From assembly GCA_937872775.1 (NCBI GenBank), contig CALMUA010000157.1, positions 1 through 35,611 of the forward strand: DNA of 35,611 nucleotides. Reading direction: 5' to 3'. The DNA is from an uncultured Ruminococcus sp. (GTDB lineage: Bacteria > Bacillota > Clostridia > Oscillospirales > Ruminococcaceae). Shown here piece by piece: positions 6,681 through 14,329 of the stretch (positions are counted from its first letter, which is position 1; each line of letters opens with the position of its first letter). The notes beneath the pieces were generated by a model. That model was given only the letters and a program-made list of their open reading frames with translations, was not told where the DNA came from and did not search any database. Position numbers and translations under genes: made by a program.

Positions 6681-7490
6681 ATGGAAATAAATATAAATTA
6701 TACATTGCAGGCATTTCTGGCAACAATATTTACTTGGAGTATTACAGCAGCAGGTGCAGGGCTTGTATTTATTTTTAAAAAGACTACTAAAAATATTATG
6801 GACGCTATGTTAGGATTTGCTGGAGGCGTTATGATAGCTGCATCATTCTGGTCACTTCTTTCACCGTCAATTGAAATGGCTGAAAATCTTGGTATGGTTT
6901 CCTGGCTTGTTGTATTATGCGGTTTTTTATGCGGAGGTATGCTGCTATTTGCAGGGGATAATTTTTTTGTTTTTATAAGCAGAAGACAGAAAAATTCATC
7001 TGGAACATGTGGTGTGAACAGGTCGGGTTTTAAAAGATGTCTTATGTTGATTATTTCAATTACACTTCACAATATCCCGGAAGGTCTTGCCGTAGGAGTG
7101 GCATTTGGTTCTCTTGCATACGGACTTGACGGTGCAACTCAGGCAAGTGCGTGTCTGCTTGCTCTCGGAATAGGACTTCAGAATTTTCCGGAGGGAACTG
7201 CAGTTAGTGTCCCACTGAGAAGAGAAGGGTTATCAAGGAAAAAGGCTTTTTTTTATGGACAGCTAAGTGGAATTGTTGAACCAATATCCGGTGTTATCGG
7301 GGCAATTCTTGTAATGAAAATCAGAATGCTTCTTCCGTTTCTTCTTGCATTTGCTGCTGGTGCTATGATTTATGTAGTTGTTGAGGAACTGATACCTGAA
7401 AGCCAGACTAACGAAAATAAGGAGCGTATGGCCATATTTACAATGATAGGATTTTCAGTTATGATGGTTCTTGATATTGCACTTGGATAA
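6681..7490 (+). CDS. ZIP-family metal transporter
   Basis: Protein of 269 residues with about eight hydrophobic membrane segments, resembling the ZupT-like bacterial branch of the ZIP family, which moves Zn2+ and other divalent metals into the cytoplasm. The metal-site motifs are visible: 'HNIPEG' at residues 130-135 and 'QNFPEG' at 167-172, where many relatives have a His/Glu in the second motif; 'GEL/EEL' acidic residues occur near 236 in 'VEELIPES'. The cytoplasmic loop (about 100-118) is basic and lacks the His-rich stretch of many ZIPs. Binding site AAAGGGG at 6664-6670. It is monocistronic, with a long upstream region that holds a palindrome, and ends at a bidirectional terminator. Metal specificity cannot be read from sequence. 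Confidence 0.88.
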   Translation: MEININYTLQAFLATIFTWSITAAGAGLVFIFKKTTKNIMDAMLGFAGGVMIAASFWSLLSPSIEMAENLGMVSWLVVLCGFLCGGMLLFAGDNFFVFISRRQKNSSGTCGVNRSGFKRCLMLIISITLHNIPEGLAVGVAFGSLAYGLDGATQASACLLALGIGLQNFPEGTAVSVPLRREGLSRKKAFFYGQLSGIVEPISGVIGAILVMKIRMLLPFLLAFAAGAMIYVVVEELIPESQTNENKERMAIFTMIGFSVMMVLDIALG

Positions 7491-7493
7491 ATA

Positions 7494-7554
7494 ATAAAAA
7501 ACTGCCGCCGCTTCATTTAAAAGAAAAATAATGAAGCAGCAGCATGATTTTTTT
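7494..7554. terminator. Bidirectional terminator between ZIP transporter and nadA
   Basis: CGCTTCATT at 7509-7517 pairs with AATGAAGC at 7530-7537, and the stem extends outward with two mismatches through the GCCGCC/GCAGCAGC parts. A T tract follows on the + strand (to 7554) and an A tract precedes it, so it can end both convergent transcripts. Confidence 0.82.
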
Positions 7555-7577
7555 AATATATTATTCTAGTGTTGTAA

Positions 7578-8489
7578 TTAACTAAGTTCAATCATTTTGT
7601 CAATACATTTTCTGGCTTTTGAAATTGTATCATCGTCAAGGGATATTTCTTCTCCGCCTTTTCCACAAACACAATTATAAACATCCATAAGAGTTGTGCA
7701 TTTCATATTTGCACAGATAAGATTTATTGATAAAGGGTAGGAATGTTTATCAGGGCAACTGTACTGAAGTTGTTCTGCAATACTTATTTCTGTACCTATG
7801 ATAAATTCATTATGATCTGATTCTTTGGCAAATTTCATAATAGCAGCTGTTGACCCTACAAAATCAGCCTTGCTGACTACCTTAGGAGTACATTCAGGGT
7901 GAACGAGCAGCATTGCATCAGGGTGAAGAGCTTTTACCTTTGCAACATCAGTTTCTGTGATTTTTGCATGTGTAGGACATCCTCCCTGAAGAAGCTTGAT
8001 ATTTTTATCCGGAATCTGTTGTGAAACATATGAGCCAAGATTACAGTCAGGTATAAAAAGAATGTTTTTATTATCTATATTGCTGATTATTTTAACTGCT
8101 GATGAAGAAGTTACACATACATCACATATTGTTTTGAGAGCTGCTGTAGTGTTGATATAGGCAACGACAGTATAGTCAGGATATTTTTCTTTTAAGGCAG
8201 AAATAAGATCTGTATCCATTTGTTCTGCCATGGGACATCCGGCAGATGAATTTGCAAGGATTACTTTTTTTTCAGGTGAAAGAATTTTTACTGTTTCTGC
8301 CATAAACCTCACGCCGCACATAATTATTGTTTTAGCATGTGTTTTAGCAGCCATTAAGCTTAGTTGATATGAATCACCGGTATAGTCTGCAATTTCAATA
8401 ATTTCAGACGCCTGATAGCTATGTGCAAGTATGCAGATATCATTTTCTTTTTTTAATTTTAATATTTCGTCCTGAATGTTTTTAATCAT
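7578..8489 (-). CDS. nadA: Quinolinate synthase NadA
   Basis: Protein of 303 residues, the usual length of the short NadA form. It condenses iminoaspartate with dihydroxyacetone phosphate to quinolinate in de novo NAD synthesis. The three cysteines that hold the [4Fe-4S] cluster are present: Cys85 in 'AGCPMA', Cys171 in 'GGCPTHA' and Cys259 in 'ICANMK'. Substrate-site signs are 'LAHSYQ' at 21-26, 'GDSYQL' at 38-43, 'YINTTAALK' at 111-119 and 'HPEC' at 197-200. The start at 8489 is chosen because GTGAGG (complement of 8498-8503) lies eight bases upstream; an in-frame ATG 19 codons earlier has no site and would fall at the expected transcript start. It is the only minus-strand gene here, and its normal partners nadB and nadC are not in the window. 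Confidence 0.95.
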   Translation of the reverse strand: MIKNIQDEILKLKKENDICILAHSYQASEIIEIADYTGDSYQLSLMAAKTHAKTIIMCGVRFMAETVKILSPEKKVILANSSAGCPMAEQMDTDLISALKEKYPDYTVVAYINTTAALKTICDVCVTSSSAVKIISNIDNKNILFIPDCNLGSYVSQQIPDKNIKLLQGGCPTHAKITETDVAKVKALHPDAMLLVHPECTPKVVSKADFVGSTAAIMKFAKESDHNEFIIGTEISIAEQLQYSCPDKHSYPLSINLICANMKCTTLMDVYNCVCGKGGEEISLDDDTISKARKCIDKMIELS

Positions 8490-8534
8490 TGTAATAACCT
8501 CACCTTTAAAAATAAATAAGCCATAATCCTGTTG

Positions 8535-8548
8535 TGCAATATGCAATA
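8535..8548 (-). promoter_or_regulatory. Tandem 7-base repeat at the nadA transcription start
   Basis: On the minus strand TATTGCA occurs twice in direct succession, just downstream of the -10 box and spanning the expected start of transcription. The position suits a repressor site, for example for a NAD-synthesis repressor, but I cannot match it to a known consensus. Confidence 0.35.
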
Positions 8549-8551
8549 GGT

Positions 8552-8581
8552 ATTATATCATATTATAGTGATAAAAGTCAA
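8552..8581 (-). promoter_or_regulatory. Promoter of nadA
   Basis: On the minus strand TTGACT (complement of 8576-8581) and TATAAT (complement of 8552-8557) are 18 bases apart. The expected transcript starts near 8545, about 55 bases before the chosen nadA start. Confidence 0.75.
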
Positions 8582-8691
8582 GATTTCATGGGCTTTGTCT
8601 CTGAGAAGACAATCAGGGCTTTCCGGTCATCATGCAACTTAGAATATCATAATGGAAATGTCAGCCTGATGAATGTCTGTAAAATAAATAC

Positions 8692-8720
8692 TTGATTTTA
8701 ATAAAAAAATGTTGTATAAT
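8692..8720 (+). promoter_or_regulatory. Promoter of glmM
   Basis: TTGATT at 8692-8697 and TATAAT at 8715-8720 with 17-base spacing, ending about 67 bases before the glmM start. Confidence 0.75.
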
Positions 8721-8787
8721 ATTATAAATATCCACAATGATCTGATATTGTTTAATACATAAGTTATCAATAAGGAGAAGATGAAAA

Positions 8788-10140
8788 ATGTCAAAGTATT
8801 TCGGAACTGATGGTTTTCGCGGAGAAGCGAATAAAAATTTAACAGTTGATCATGCTTATAAGGTAGGAAGATTTCTTGGATGGTACTATTCACAGAATAA
8901 CAACGGAGAAAAATGTAAAATAGTAATTGGAAAGGATACGAGAAGAAGTTCATACATGTTTGAGTATGCACTTGCTGCCGGAATAACAGCATCAGGAGCT
9001 GATGCATATCTTCTTCATGTTACTACAACGCCGAGCGTTGCATATGTAACTAAAACTGATGAATTTAACTGTGGAATCATGATTTCTGCAAGTCACAATC
9101 CATATCATGATAATGGAATAAAAGTTATTAATTGTCATGGTAAAAAACTGGATGGCAATACAATTGAAAAAATTGAAGAATATATAGACGGTGATGTAAA
9201 TTCAATTCCTCTTGCCACAGGTGCAGATATAGGAAGAACTATAGATTACAGTGCAGGCAGAAACAGATATATAGGGTTTCTTATATCACTTGCAACACGT
9301 TCATTTAAAAATATACGAGTTGGTCTGGACTGTTCAAACGGAAGTGCTTCATCTATAGCTAAAAGTGTTTTTGATGCTCTTGGTGCTGAAACGCATGTTA
9401 TAAGCAGTACTCCGGACGGAATAAACATAAATAATGGATGCGGTTCTACTCACCCTGAAGCAATACAGAAGTTTGTAATAGAAAATAAACTTGATATAGG
9501 ATTTGCTTATGACGGCGATGCAGACAGATGTTTTGCAATTGACGAAAATGGTCGTATTATTGATGGAGACCTGATTTTATATGTTTGCGGAAAATATCTT
9601 AAAGAAAAAGGACAGCTTGATAAAAATACAGTAGTAACTACTATTATGTCAAATCTCGGACTTTACAAAGCATTTGACAAGGAAGGCATAAACTACGAAA
9701 AGACAGCAGTTGGTGATAAGTATGTATATGAAAATATGTCATTAAATGGATATAAGCTCGGAGGAGAAGAGTCAGGACATATTATTTTTGGAAAATATGC
9801 TTCAACAGGGGATGGTATTCTCACATCTCTTATGATAATGGAGGCTGTTATTGAAAAGAAGACAAGTCTTGCAAAGCTTGCTGAGCCGGTTGTGATTTAT
9901 CCACAGCTTCTTAAAAATGTAAGAGTAACAGATAAAAATGCTACTATGAATGATTGTGACGTAATTGCAGCAGCTAAAAAGGTTGAAGATGAACTTGGCA
10001 GTGACGGAAGAATATTAGTCAGAGGAAGCGGAACAGAACCTTTGGTAAGAGTAATGGTAGAAGCCAAGACAAACGATATATGTCAGAAATATGTAGACTA
10101 TGTAGTTGATATTATTAATAAAAAAGGATATTCTCTTTAA
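8788..10140 (+). CDS. glmM: Phosphoglucosamine mutase GlmM
   Basis: Protein of 450 residues, normal length for GlmM of the alpha-D-phosphohexomutase superfamily. It converts glucosamine-6-phosphate to glucosamine-1-phosphate on the way to UDP-N-acetylglucosamine for peptidoglycan. All four active-site parts are visible: the N-terminal 'YFGTDGFRG', the phosphoserine loop 'ISASHNP' with Ser102, the metal loop 'DGDADR' near 241, the sugar loop 'GEESGHI' near 330 and the phosphate loop 'RGSGTEP' near 413. The N-terminal GTDGFRG and length favour GlmM over PgcA or ManB, although the true specificity within this superfamily can vary. Binding site AAGGAG; own promoter and own terminator, so it is monocistronic. 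Confidence 0.94.
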   Translation: MSKYFGTDGFRGEANKNLTVDHAYKVGRFLGWYYSQNNNGEKCKIVIGKDTRRSSYMFEYALAAGITASGADAYLLHVTTTPSVAYVTKTDEFNCGIMISASHNPYHDNGIKVINCHGKKLDGNTIEKIEEYIDGDVNSIPLATGADIGRTIDYSAGRNRYIGFLISLATRSFKNIRVGLDCSNGSASSIAKSVFDALGAETHVISSTPDGININNGCGSTHPEAIQKFVIENKLDIGFAYDGDADRCFAIDENGRIIDGDLILYVCGKYLKEKGQLDKNTVVTTIMSNLGLYKAFDKEGINYEKTAVGDKYVYENMSLNGYKLGGEESGHIIFGKYASTGDGILTSLMIMEAVIEKKTSLAKLAEPVVIYPQLLKNVRVTDKNATMNDCDVIAAAKKVEDELGSDGRILVRGSGTEPLVRVMVEAKTNDICQKYVDYVVDIINKKGYSL

Positions 10141-10146
10141 TATATA

Positions 10147-10190
10147 AAACTTAAAAAATGCGGTTTAAGCCGCATTTTTTAAGTTTTATT
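10147..10190 (+). terminator. Terminator of glmM
   Basis: A 17-base stem (10147-10163 with 10170-10186) with a GCGG/CCGC tip and A/T-rich base has a six-base loop and runs into T residues. Confidence 0.9.
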
Positions 10191-10242
10191 AAAGAGTTTA
10201 CAGATGTAAGAATTTAATATGATAAAAAGAATGGTGAAATTA

Positions 10243-10737
10243 ATGATAGTTCATCCTATACCACCTCTGTATAACGAAAATTCACGTATACTTGTCCTCG
10301 GTTCATTTCCTTCTGTAAAATCACGTGAATCCATGTTTTTCTATGGGCATCCACAAAATCGCTTCTGGAAAGTTATTTCAGCAATATTTAAAAGTGAACT
10401 TCCCGGATCAGTAGAAGAAAAAAAAGAACTACTGCTTTTAAATGGTGTTGCAGTCTGGGATGTAATTGCTTCATGTGAAATTCAGGGAAGTTCTGACACT
10501 TCAATAAAAGAAGTTGTTCCCAATAATTTATCTGTAATAATGGATAACTGCAATATCAGAAAGATTTTTGTAAATGGAAAGACTGCTGAAAGATTTTATA
10601 AGAAATATACAGAACCTTTTATCAGCCGCAAAGCTATATATCTTCCGTCTACCAGTCCTGCAAATGCTGCATGGTCAGAACAGAAACTGATTGAAAAATG
10701 GAGTATAATAAAAACATACCTGAACGGAGGAGATTAG
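10243..10737 (+). CDS. DNA-deoxyinosine (hypoxanthine-DNA) glycosylase, UDG superfamily
   Basis: Protein of 164 residues, close to the length of family 6 (HDG) members of the uracil-DNA glycosylase superfamily, which remove hypoxanthine formed by adenine deamination. The family motifs are in order: 'VLGSFPSVKS' at 18-27, 'YGHPQNRFW' at 34-42 and the DNA-contacting 'PSTSPANA' at 135-142. Upstream in-frame ATGs at 10219 and 10231 exist, but GGTGA at 10233-10237 sits five bases before the ATG at 10243, and the family usually begins right before 'HPxxPLY', so 10243 is preferred. It is followed one base after the stop by the YaiI/YqxD gene, so the two are translationally close. Substrate specificity is inferred from motifs. 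Confidence 0.85.
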   Translation: MIVHPIPPLYNENSRILVLGSFPSVKSRESMFFYGHPQNRFWKVISAIFKSELPGSVEEKKELLLLNGVAVWDVIASCEIQGSSDTSIKEVVPNNLSVIMDNCNIRKIFVNGKTAERFYKKYTEPFISRKAIYLPSTSPANAAWSEQKLIEKWSIIKTYLNGGD

Positions 10738-10738
10738 T

Positions 10739-11176
10739 ATAAAAATATTGATAGATGCTGATGGATGTCCTGTAGTGAACATAACTGTAAAAGCATCACT
10801 GGAAAATAATATACGATGTATATTGCTTTGTGATACCTCACATATATTTAATATTGATGGAATAGAAACAATAACAGTTTCAAAGGGAGCTGACAGTGCT
10901 GATTTCCGGCTTGTCAATCTTGTTGAGGACGGGGATTTGGCTATCACTCAGGATTACGGCCTTGCTGCAATGTGCCTTGCTAAAAATGCTATTGTAATAA
11001 ATCAGGATGGTATGAGGTATACTGACGAAAATATCAGCGGGCTTCTTTCAATAAGGCATGTTAACAAGAAAATCAGAAGTTCAGGCGGCAGAGTCAAAGG
11101 AAATGAAAAACGTACGAAAAAGCAGAATGATAATTTTTATGAAACTCTTTCTTTAATAATAAAAAAAAATAAATAA
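10739..11176 (+). CDS. YaiI/YqxD family protein (UPF0178, PIN-like), possible ATA start
   Basis: Protein of about 145 residues of the DUF188/YaiI/YqxD family, a PIN-like nuclease fold whose role is unproven. Conserved points are the N-terminal 'DADGCPV', the central 'DSADFRLVNLVEDGDLAITQDYGLA' with acidic residues and 'KNAIVINQDGM', and 'RHVNKKIRSSGGR' near the C-terminus. Start choice is odd. The family begins with four or five residues before the first Asp, and the strong site CGGAGGAG at 10725-10732 lies about eight bases before ATA at 10739; reading from there gives M-K-I-L-I-D-A-D-G. No ATG or GTG exists nearby; a TTG at 10748 would remove the first strand and lie 15 bases past the site. 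ATA may be a rare start codon or a sequence error. Confidence 0.82.
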   Translation: MKILIDADGCPVVNITVKASLENNIRCILLCDTSHIFNIDGIETITVSKGADSADFRLVNLVEDGDLAITQDYGLAAMCLAKNAIVINQDGMRYTDENISGLLSIRHVNKKIRSSGGRVKGNEKRTKKQNDNFYETLSLIIKKNK

Positions 11177-11199
11177 TACTTTCATTTTTTATTTTAATG

Positions 11200-11208
11200 T
11201 GATATAAT
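11200..11208 (+). promoter_or_regulatory. Extended -10 promoter before the ACT/UPF0210/V-ATPase genes
   Basis: TGA-TATAAT at 11200-11208 is an extended -10 element; the -35 region at the right distance is poor. No terminator is seen between here and the end of the V-ATPase operon, so this may drive all of it. Confidence 0.5.
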
Positions 11209-11251
11209 ATTAATCGGTTAAAAAAAATACAATATATCGGAGGACTTTATT

Positions 11252-11521
11252 ATGAAGGCAGTAATTACTGTTATAGGTAAAGATAATGTAGGAATATTAG
11301 CAAAAGTAAGTTCTGTGTGTGCTCAGTATAACGCAAATGTTATTGAGGTGACTCAGTCTGTTCTTCAGGATATGTTTGCAATGATTATGCTTGTTGATAT
11401 TTCAGGACTTAACAAGGATTTCCTGATTCTTGCCGATGAAATGAATTCACTTGGTGAACGATTGAATCTTTCTATTCATTCAATGCATGAGGATATTTTC
11501 AATTCTATGCACGAAATTTAA
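11252..11521 (+). CDS. ACT-domain protein (UPF0237 family)
   Basis: Protein of 89 residues made of a single ACT domain, the length of UPF0237 members. Typical pattern: 'AVITVIGKDNVGILAKVSSVCAQYNANVIEVTQSVLQDMFAMIMLVDIS' in the first 50 residues, which contains the ligand-binding 'GKDNVGI' turn of ACT domains that usually sense amino acids. Good binding site GGAGGAC upstream. It forms the well-known two-gene pair with the UPF0210 gene, which begins 34 bases later. The function of the pair is unknown; the ACT protein is likely to be a small-molecule sensor for its partner. Confidence 0.9.
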   Translation: MKAVITVIGKDNVGILAKVSSVCAQYNANVIEVTQSVLQDMFAMIMLVDISGLNKDFLILADEMNSLGERLNLSIHSMHEDIFNSMHEI

Positions 11522-11555
11522 TTTATAATCAAACAAGTTACAGAGGAGAATGGTA

Positions 11556-12914
11556 ATGTTAAATGCATATGATATACTTGAAACAATACATATGATTCAG
11601 GATGAATACCTTGATATAAGAACAATTACAATGGGAATTTCATTGCTTGATTGTATTGACAGCGATATTGACAAGGCTTGTGACAAGGTATATAACAAAA
11701 TTGTCAGCAAGGCAAAAGATCTTGTCAGTGTCGGTGAAAAAATAGAAAAAGAATATGGTATTCCGATAATTAATAAACGTATATCAGTTACACCTATTTC
11801 AATAGTTAGTGCAGCATGTGATAAAAAAAATCCTGTTAAATTTGCTCTTACACTTCAGAAAGCCGCTGATCATTGCGGAGTAAACTTTATCGGAGGCTAT
11901 TCAGCACTTGTACAGAAAGGGTTCAGTGCAGGGGATCTTGAACTTATAAATTCTATTCCTGAAGCATTATCATGCACTTCAAATATTTGTTCATCCATAA
12001 ATGTTGGTTCCACAAGAACAGGAATCAATATGGATGCAGTTGCTCTTATGGGCAAGATAGTTAAAAAATCAGCAGAAGTGACTGCAGACAGAAACTGCAT
12101 CGGTCCTGCAAAGCTGGTTGTGTTCTGCAATGCAGTTGAAGACAATCCGTTTATGGCAGGTGCTTTCCATGGAGTAGGAGAGCCTGACTGTGCAATTAAT
12201 GTCGGAGTATCAGGACCTGGTGTTGTAAGAGCTGCAGTGGCAAAATATCCTGATGCAAATATTTCACAGATTGCTGATGTAATTAAAAAGACTGCATTCA
12301 AAATAACACGAATGGGACAGCTTGTTGGCTCAAGAGCTTCTGAGATGCTTAATGTTCCGTTTGGGATTGTTGACCTTTCGCTTGCACCTACACCAGCTGT
12401 TGGTGACAGCGTGGCATATATTCTTGAAGAGCTCGGTCTGGAGACTTGTGGTATACATGGAACGACCGCAGCACTTGCACTTCTTAACGATGCAGTTAAA
12501 AAAGGAGGAGTAATGGCTTCTTCACATATCGGAGGACTTTCAGGTGCGTTTATACCTGTTTCTGAGGATGCAGGTATGATAGCAGCAGCACAGTCAGGAG
12601 TTTTGAAGCTTGACAAACTTGAAGCTATGACTGCTGTTTGCTCAGTTGGTCTTGATATGATAGCCGTTCCAGGAGATATATCTCCTGATACTATTTCAGC
12701 TATTATTGCTGATGAAGCAGCAATAGGTATGGTAAACAATAAAACAACAGCAGTAAGAATAATACCTGCTATTGGTAAAAAAGAAGGCGATATGTTAGAA
12801 TTTGGTGGATTACTTGGAAGTGGTCCAGTAATGAGTATTCATGAAGGCTCATCTTCAAAATTCATTTCCAGAGGCGGAAGACTGCCAGCACCTATGCATA
12901 GTGTCAAAAATTAA
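11556..12914 (+). CDS. UPF0210/DUF711 family protein (PFL-like)
   Basis: Protein of 452 residues of the UPF0210 (DUF711) family, which has a pyruvate formate-lyase-like barrel architecture but lacks a proven activity. The characteristic N-terminal '[27 protein letters not shown]' region (residues 7-34, shown here in part), the '[29 protein letters not shown]' region and the C-terminal 'GGRLPAP' are all present. In-frame ATGs occur at 11550 and 11556; GAGGAG at 11543-11548 has correct spacing only to 11556. It follows the ACT-domain partner and precedes the V-ATPase operon by 24 bases without a terminator, so read-through into the ATPase genes is likely. Confidence 0.92.
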   Translation: MLNAYDILETIHMIQDEYLDIRTITMGISLLDCIDSDIDKACDKVYNKIVSKAKDLVSVGEKIEKEYGIPIINKRISVTPISIVSAACDKKNPVKFALTLQKAADHCGVNFIGGYSALVQKGFSAGDLELINSIPEALSCTSNICSSINVGSTRTGINMDAVALMGKIVKKSAEVTADRNCIGPAKLVVFCNAVEDNPFMAGAFHGVGEPDCAINVGVSGPGVVRAAVAKYPDANISQIADVIKKTAFKITRMGQLVGSRASEMLNVPFGIVDLSLAPTPAVGDSVAYILEELGLETCGIHGTTAALALLNDAVKKGGVMASSHIGGLSGAFIPVSEDAGMIAAAQSGVLKLDKLEAMTAVCSVGLDMIAVPGDISPDTISAIIADEAAIGMVNNKTTAVRIIPAIGKKEGDMLEFGGLLGSGPVMSIHEGSSSKFISRGGRLPAPMHSVKN

Positions 12915-12938
12915 AATGAAATACCAGGGGTATCTTTT

Positions 12939-13259
12939 ATGGAAAATATAGTTAATGAAATTATCAGCATTGACAATAAAGCAGATGAAAGACTTATTGA
13001 TGCGGATAACCAAAGTAAAAAAATTCTAAATGCTTCTGAAAAAGAAGCTCAGGAGTTAAAGGATGACATTAATTCCAAAGCAGAAAAACGTATACAGGAA
13101 ATAATCAAGTTTCATCAAATTGAAACAGATAAGGAACTGGAAAAAATCAACGATGACTGCATGTCAAAAATTCAGCAGCTCGACGAAGCTTATGAAAATA
13201 TACATTTATCTATTGAAGACAGCATCTTTCATACGATAGTGGGTGGTAATGTTGACTGA
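12939..13259 (+). CDS. V-type ATPase peripheral-stalk subunit G/H
   Basis: Protein of 106 residues, nearly all charged heptad-like helix with many Glu, Lys and Asp (about residues 10-95), as expected for the coiled-coil G/H (NtpF/AhaH) subunit that pairs with subunit E in the peripheral stalk. Sequence identity in this family is low, so the call depends strongly on position: it is the first gene of a complete V-type ATPase operon. Binding site AGGGG at 12926-12930. Its end overlaps the start of the subunit C gene. Confidence 0.78.
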   Translation: MENIVNEIISIDNKADERLIDADNQSKKILNASEKEAQELKDDINSKAEKRIQEIIKFHQIETDKELEKINDDCMSKIQQLDEAYENIHLSIEDSIFHTIVGGNVD

Positions 13260-14292
13260 TTATAAGAAAAATGCTACTATTACACGAGCAAGGGCTATTT
13301 ATGGCAAAAGGCTTTCAGAATCAGATTACAGGGAACTTTCAAATAAAAAAAGTGTATCTGAGGCAGCAGAATATCTAAAAAAAAATACCCACTACTCGTC
13401 AGCATTAAGTACAATAAATACAGCTACAATTCATAGAGGACATCTTGAGTCAATCCTGAAAAAGTATTCATTTGACAGATATATTGATTTGTGTGATTTT
13501 CAGCAGCTTAGAAAAGAGCGTTTCTACAATTACCTTATTGTATTATCTGAAATAAGGGAAATACTCAGTATTATTCTTCATATGAACAGTAAAAGCAATG
13601 ATGACTACATCTCATCGATGCCATCTTATTTGCTTTCAAAGACGAGCTTCAATCTTATTGAACTTGCCAAGAGCAGAAATATTAATGAGTTAATTGATCA
13701 GCTTAATCATACACCGTATTATCCGGTTCTTAACGGGATAAGATTTGATGATTCAGGCAAGGCTCCGTATCTTGAATGTGAAATACGTCTTAGAACATAT
13801 TATATGAGATGGCTTGATGATGTTATTAAAAAGGATTTTAAAGGTGCGTCTAAAAATGCCCTTCTGGACCAGATCAAAATTCAGATTGATTTTATAAATA
13901 TTATAAATGCATATCGAATGAAGAAATTTTATGGTCTGTCCGCGTCAGAAATTGAAAAAAATTCATTCCCGTTCTATGGAAAACTAAGTCTCAAAAAGCA
14001 GAAAGAGTTATTCAGTGCAGAAACAATTGATGATTTTCTTACTGAATTTTCAAAAACGTTTTACGGAAGAAAATTCACTTTGGATAACAATCATTATTTT
14101 GAACTGGAAGTCGACAGGCTCAGATGCCAGGCTGCAAGACGTTCACTTATGTTTTCAAATAATTCCGCAGTAAGTGTTTATTCACTTATATACCTGTTTG
14201 ATATAGAGGTTGATAATATAACTAATATAATAGAAGGAATAAGATATGGCAAAACATCAAATTATATATTAGATATGATTATATCAGTATAG
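13249..14292 (+). CDS. V-type ATPase subunit C
   Basis: Protein of about 347 residues of the V/A-type ATPase subunit C family (NtpC, AhaC), an all-helical central-stalk subunit related to eukaryotic subunit d that connects the rotor ring to the shaft. Family signs are the early 'ARAIYGKRLSESDYREL' region and the recurrent helical repeats with 'LDQIKIQIDFINIINAYRMKKFYG' near residue 205. Start is uncertain: GTG at 13243, ATG at 13249 and TTG at 13252 are in one frame behind GGGTGG; I chose the ATG. It overlaps the previous gene by 11 bases, which suggests translational coupling. Confidence 0.87.
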   Translation: MLTDYKKNATITRARAIYGKRLSESDYRELSNKKSVSEAAEYLKKNTHYSSALSTINTATIHRGHLESILKKYSFDRYIDLCDFQQLRKERFYNYLIVLSEIREILSIILHMNSKSNDDYISSMPSYLLSKTSFNLIELAKSRNINELIDQLNHTPYYPVLNGIRFDDSGKAPYLECEIRLRTYYMRWLDDVIKKDFKGASKNALLDQIKIQIDFINIINAYRMKKFYGLSASEIEKNSFPFYGKLSLKKQKELFSAETIDDFLTEFSKTFYGRKFTLDNNHYFELEVDRLRCQAARRSLMFSNNSAVSVYSLIYLFDIEVDNITNIIEGIRYGKTSNYILDMIISV

Positions 14293-14329
14293 GTATGTAA
14301 TCTGGTATTAAAGGAGAAGGAGGGAATAT

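Noticed and set aside
8639..9007. Minus-strand frame over the glmM promoter and start
   Set aside because: It covers the promoter and the first 73 codons of glmM, and its product has no recognisable family features.
11897..12739. Minus-strand frame of 280 codons
   Set aside because: It lies fully inside the UPF0210 gene on the opposite strand, is Ser/Pro/Ile-rich as expected for an antisense shadow, and has no ribosome binding site.
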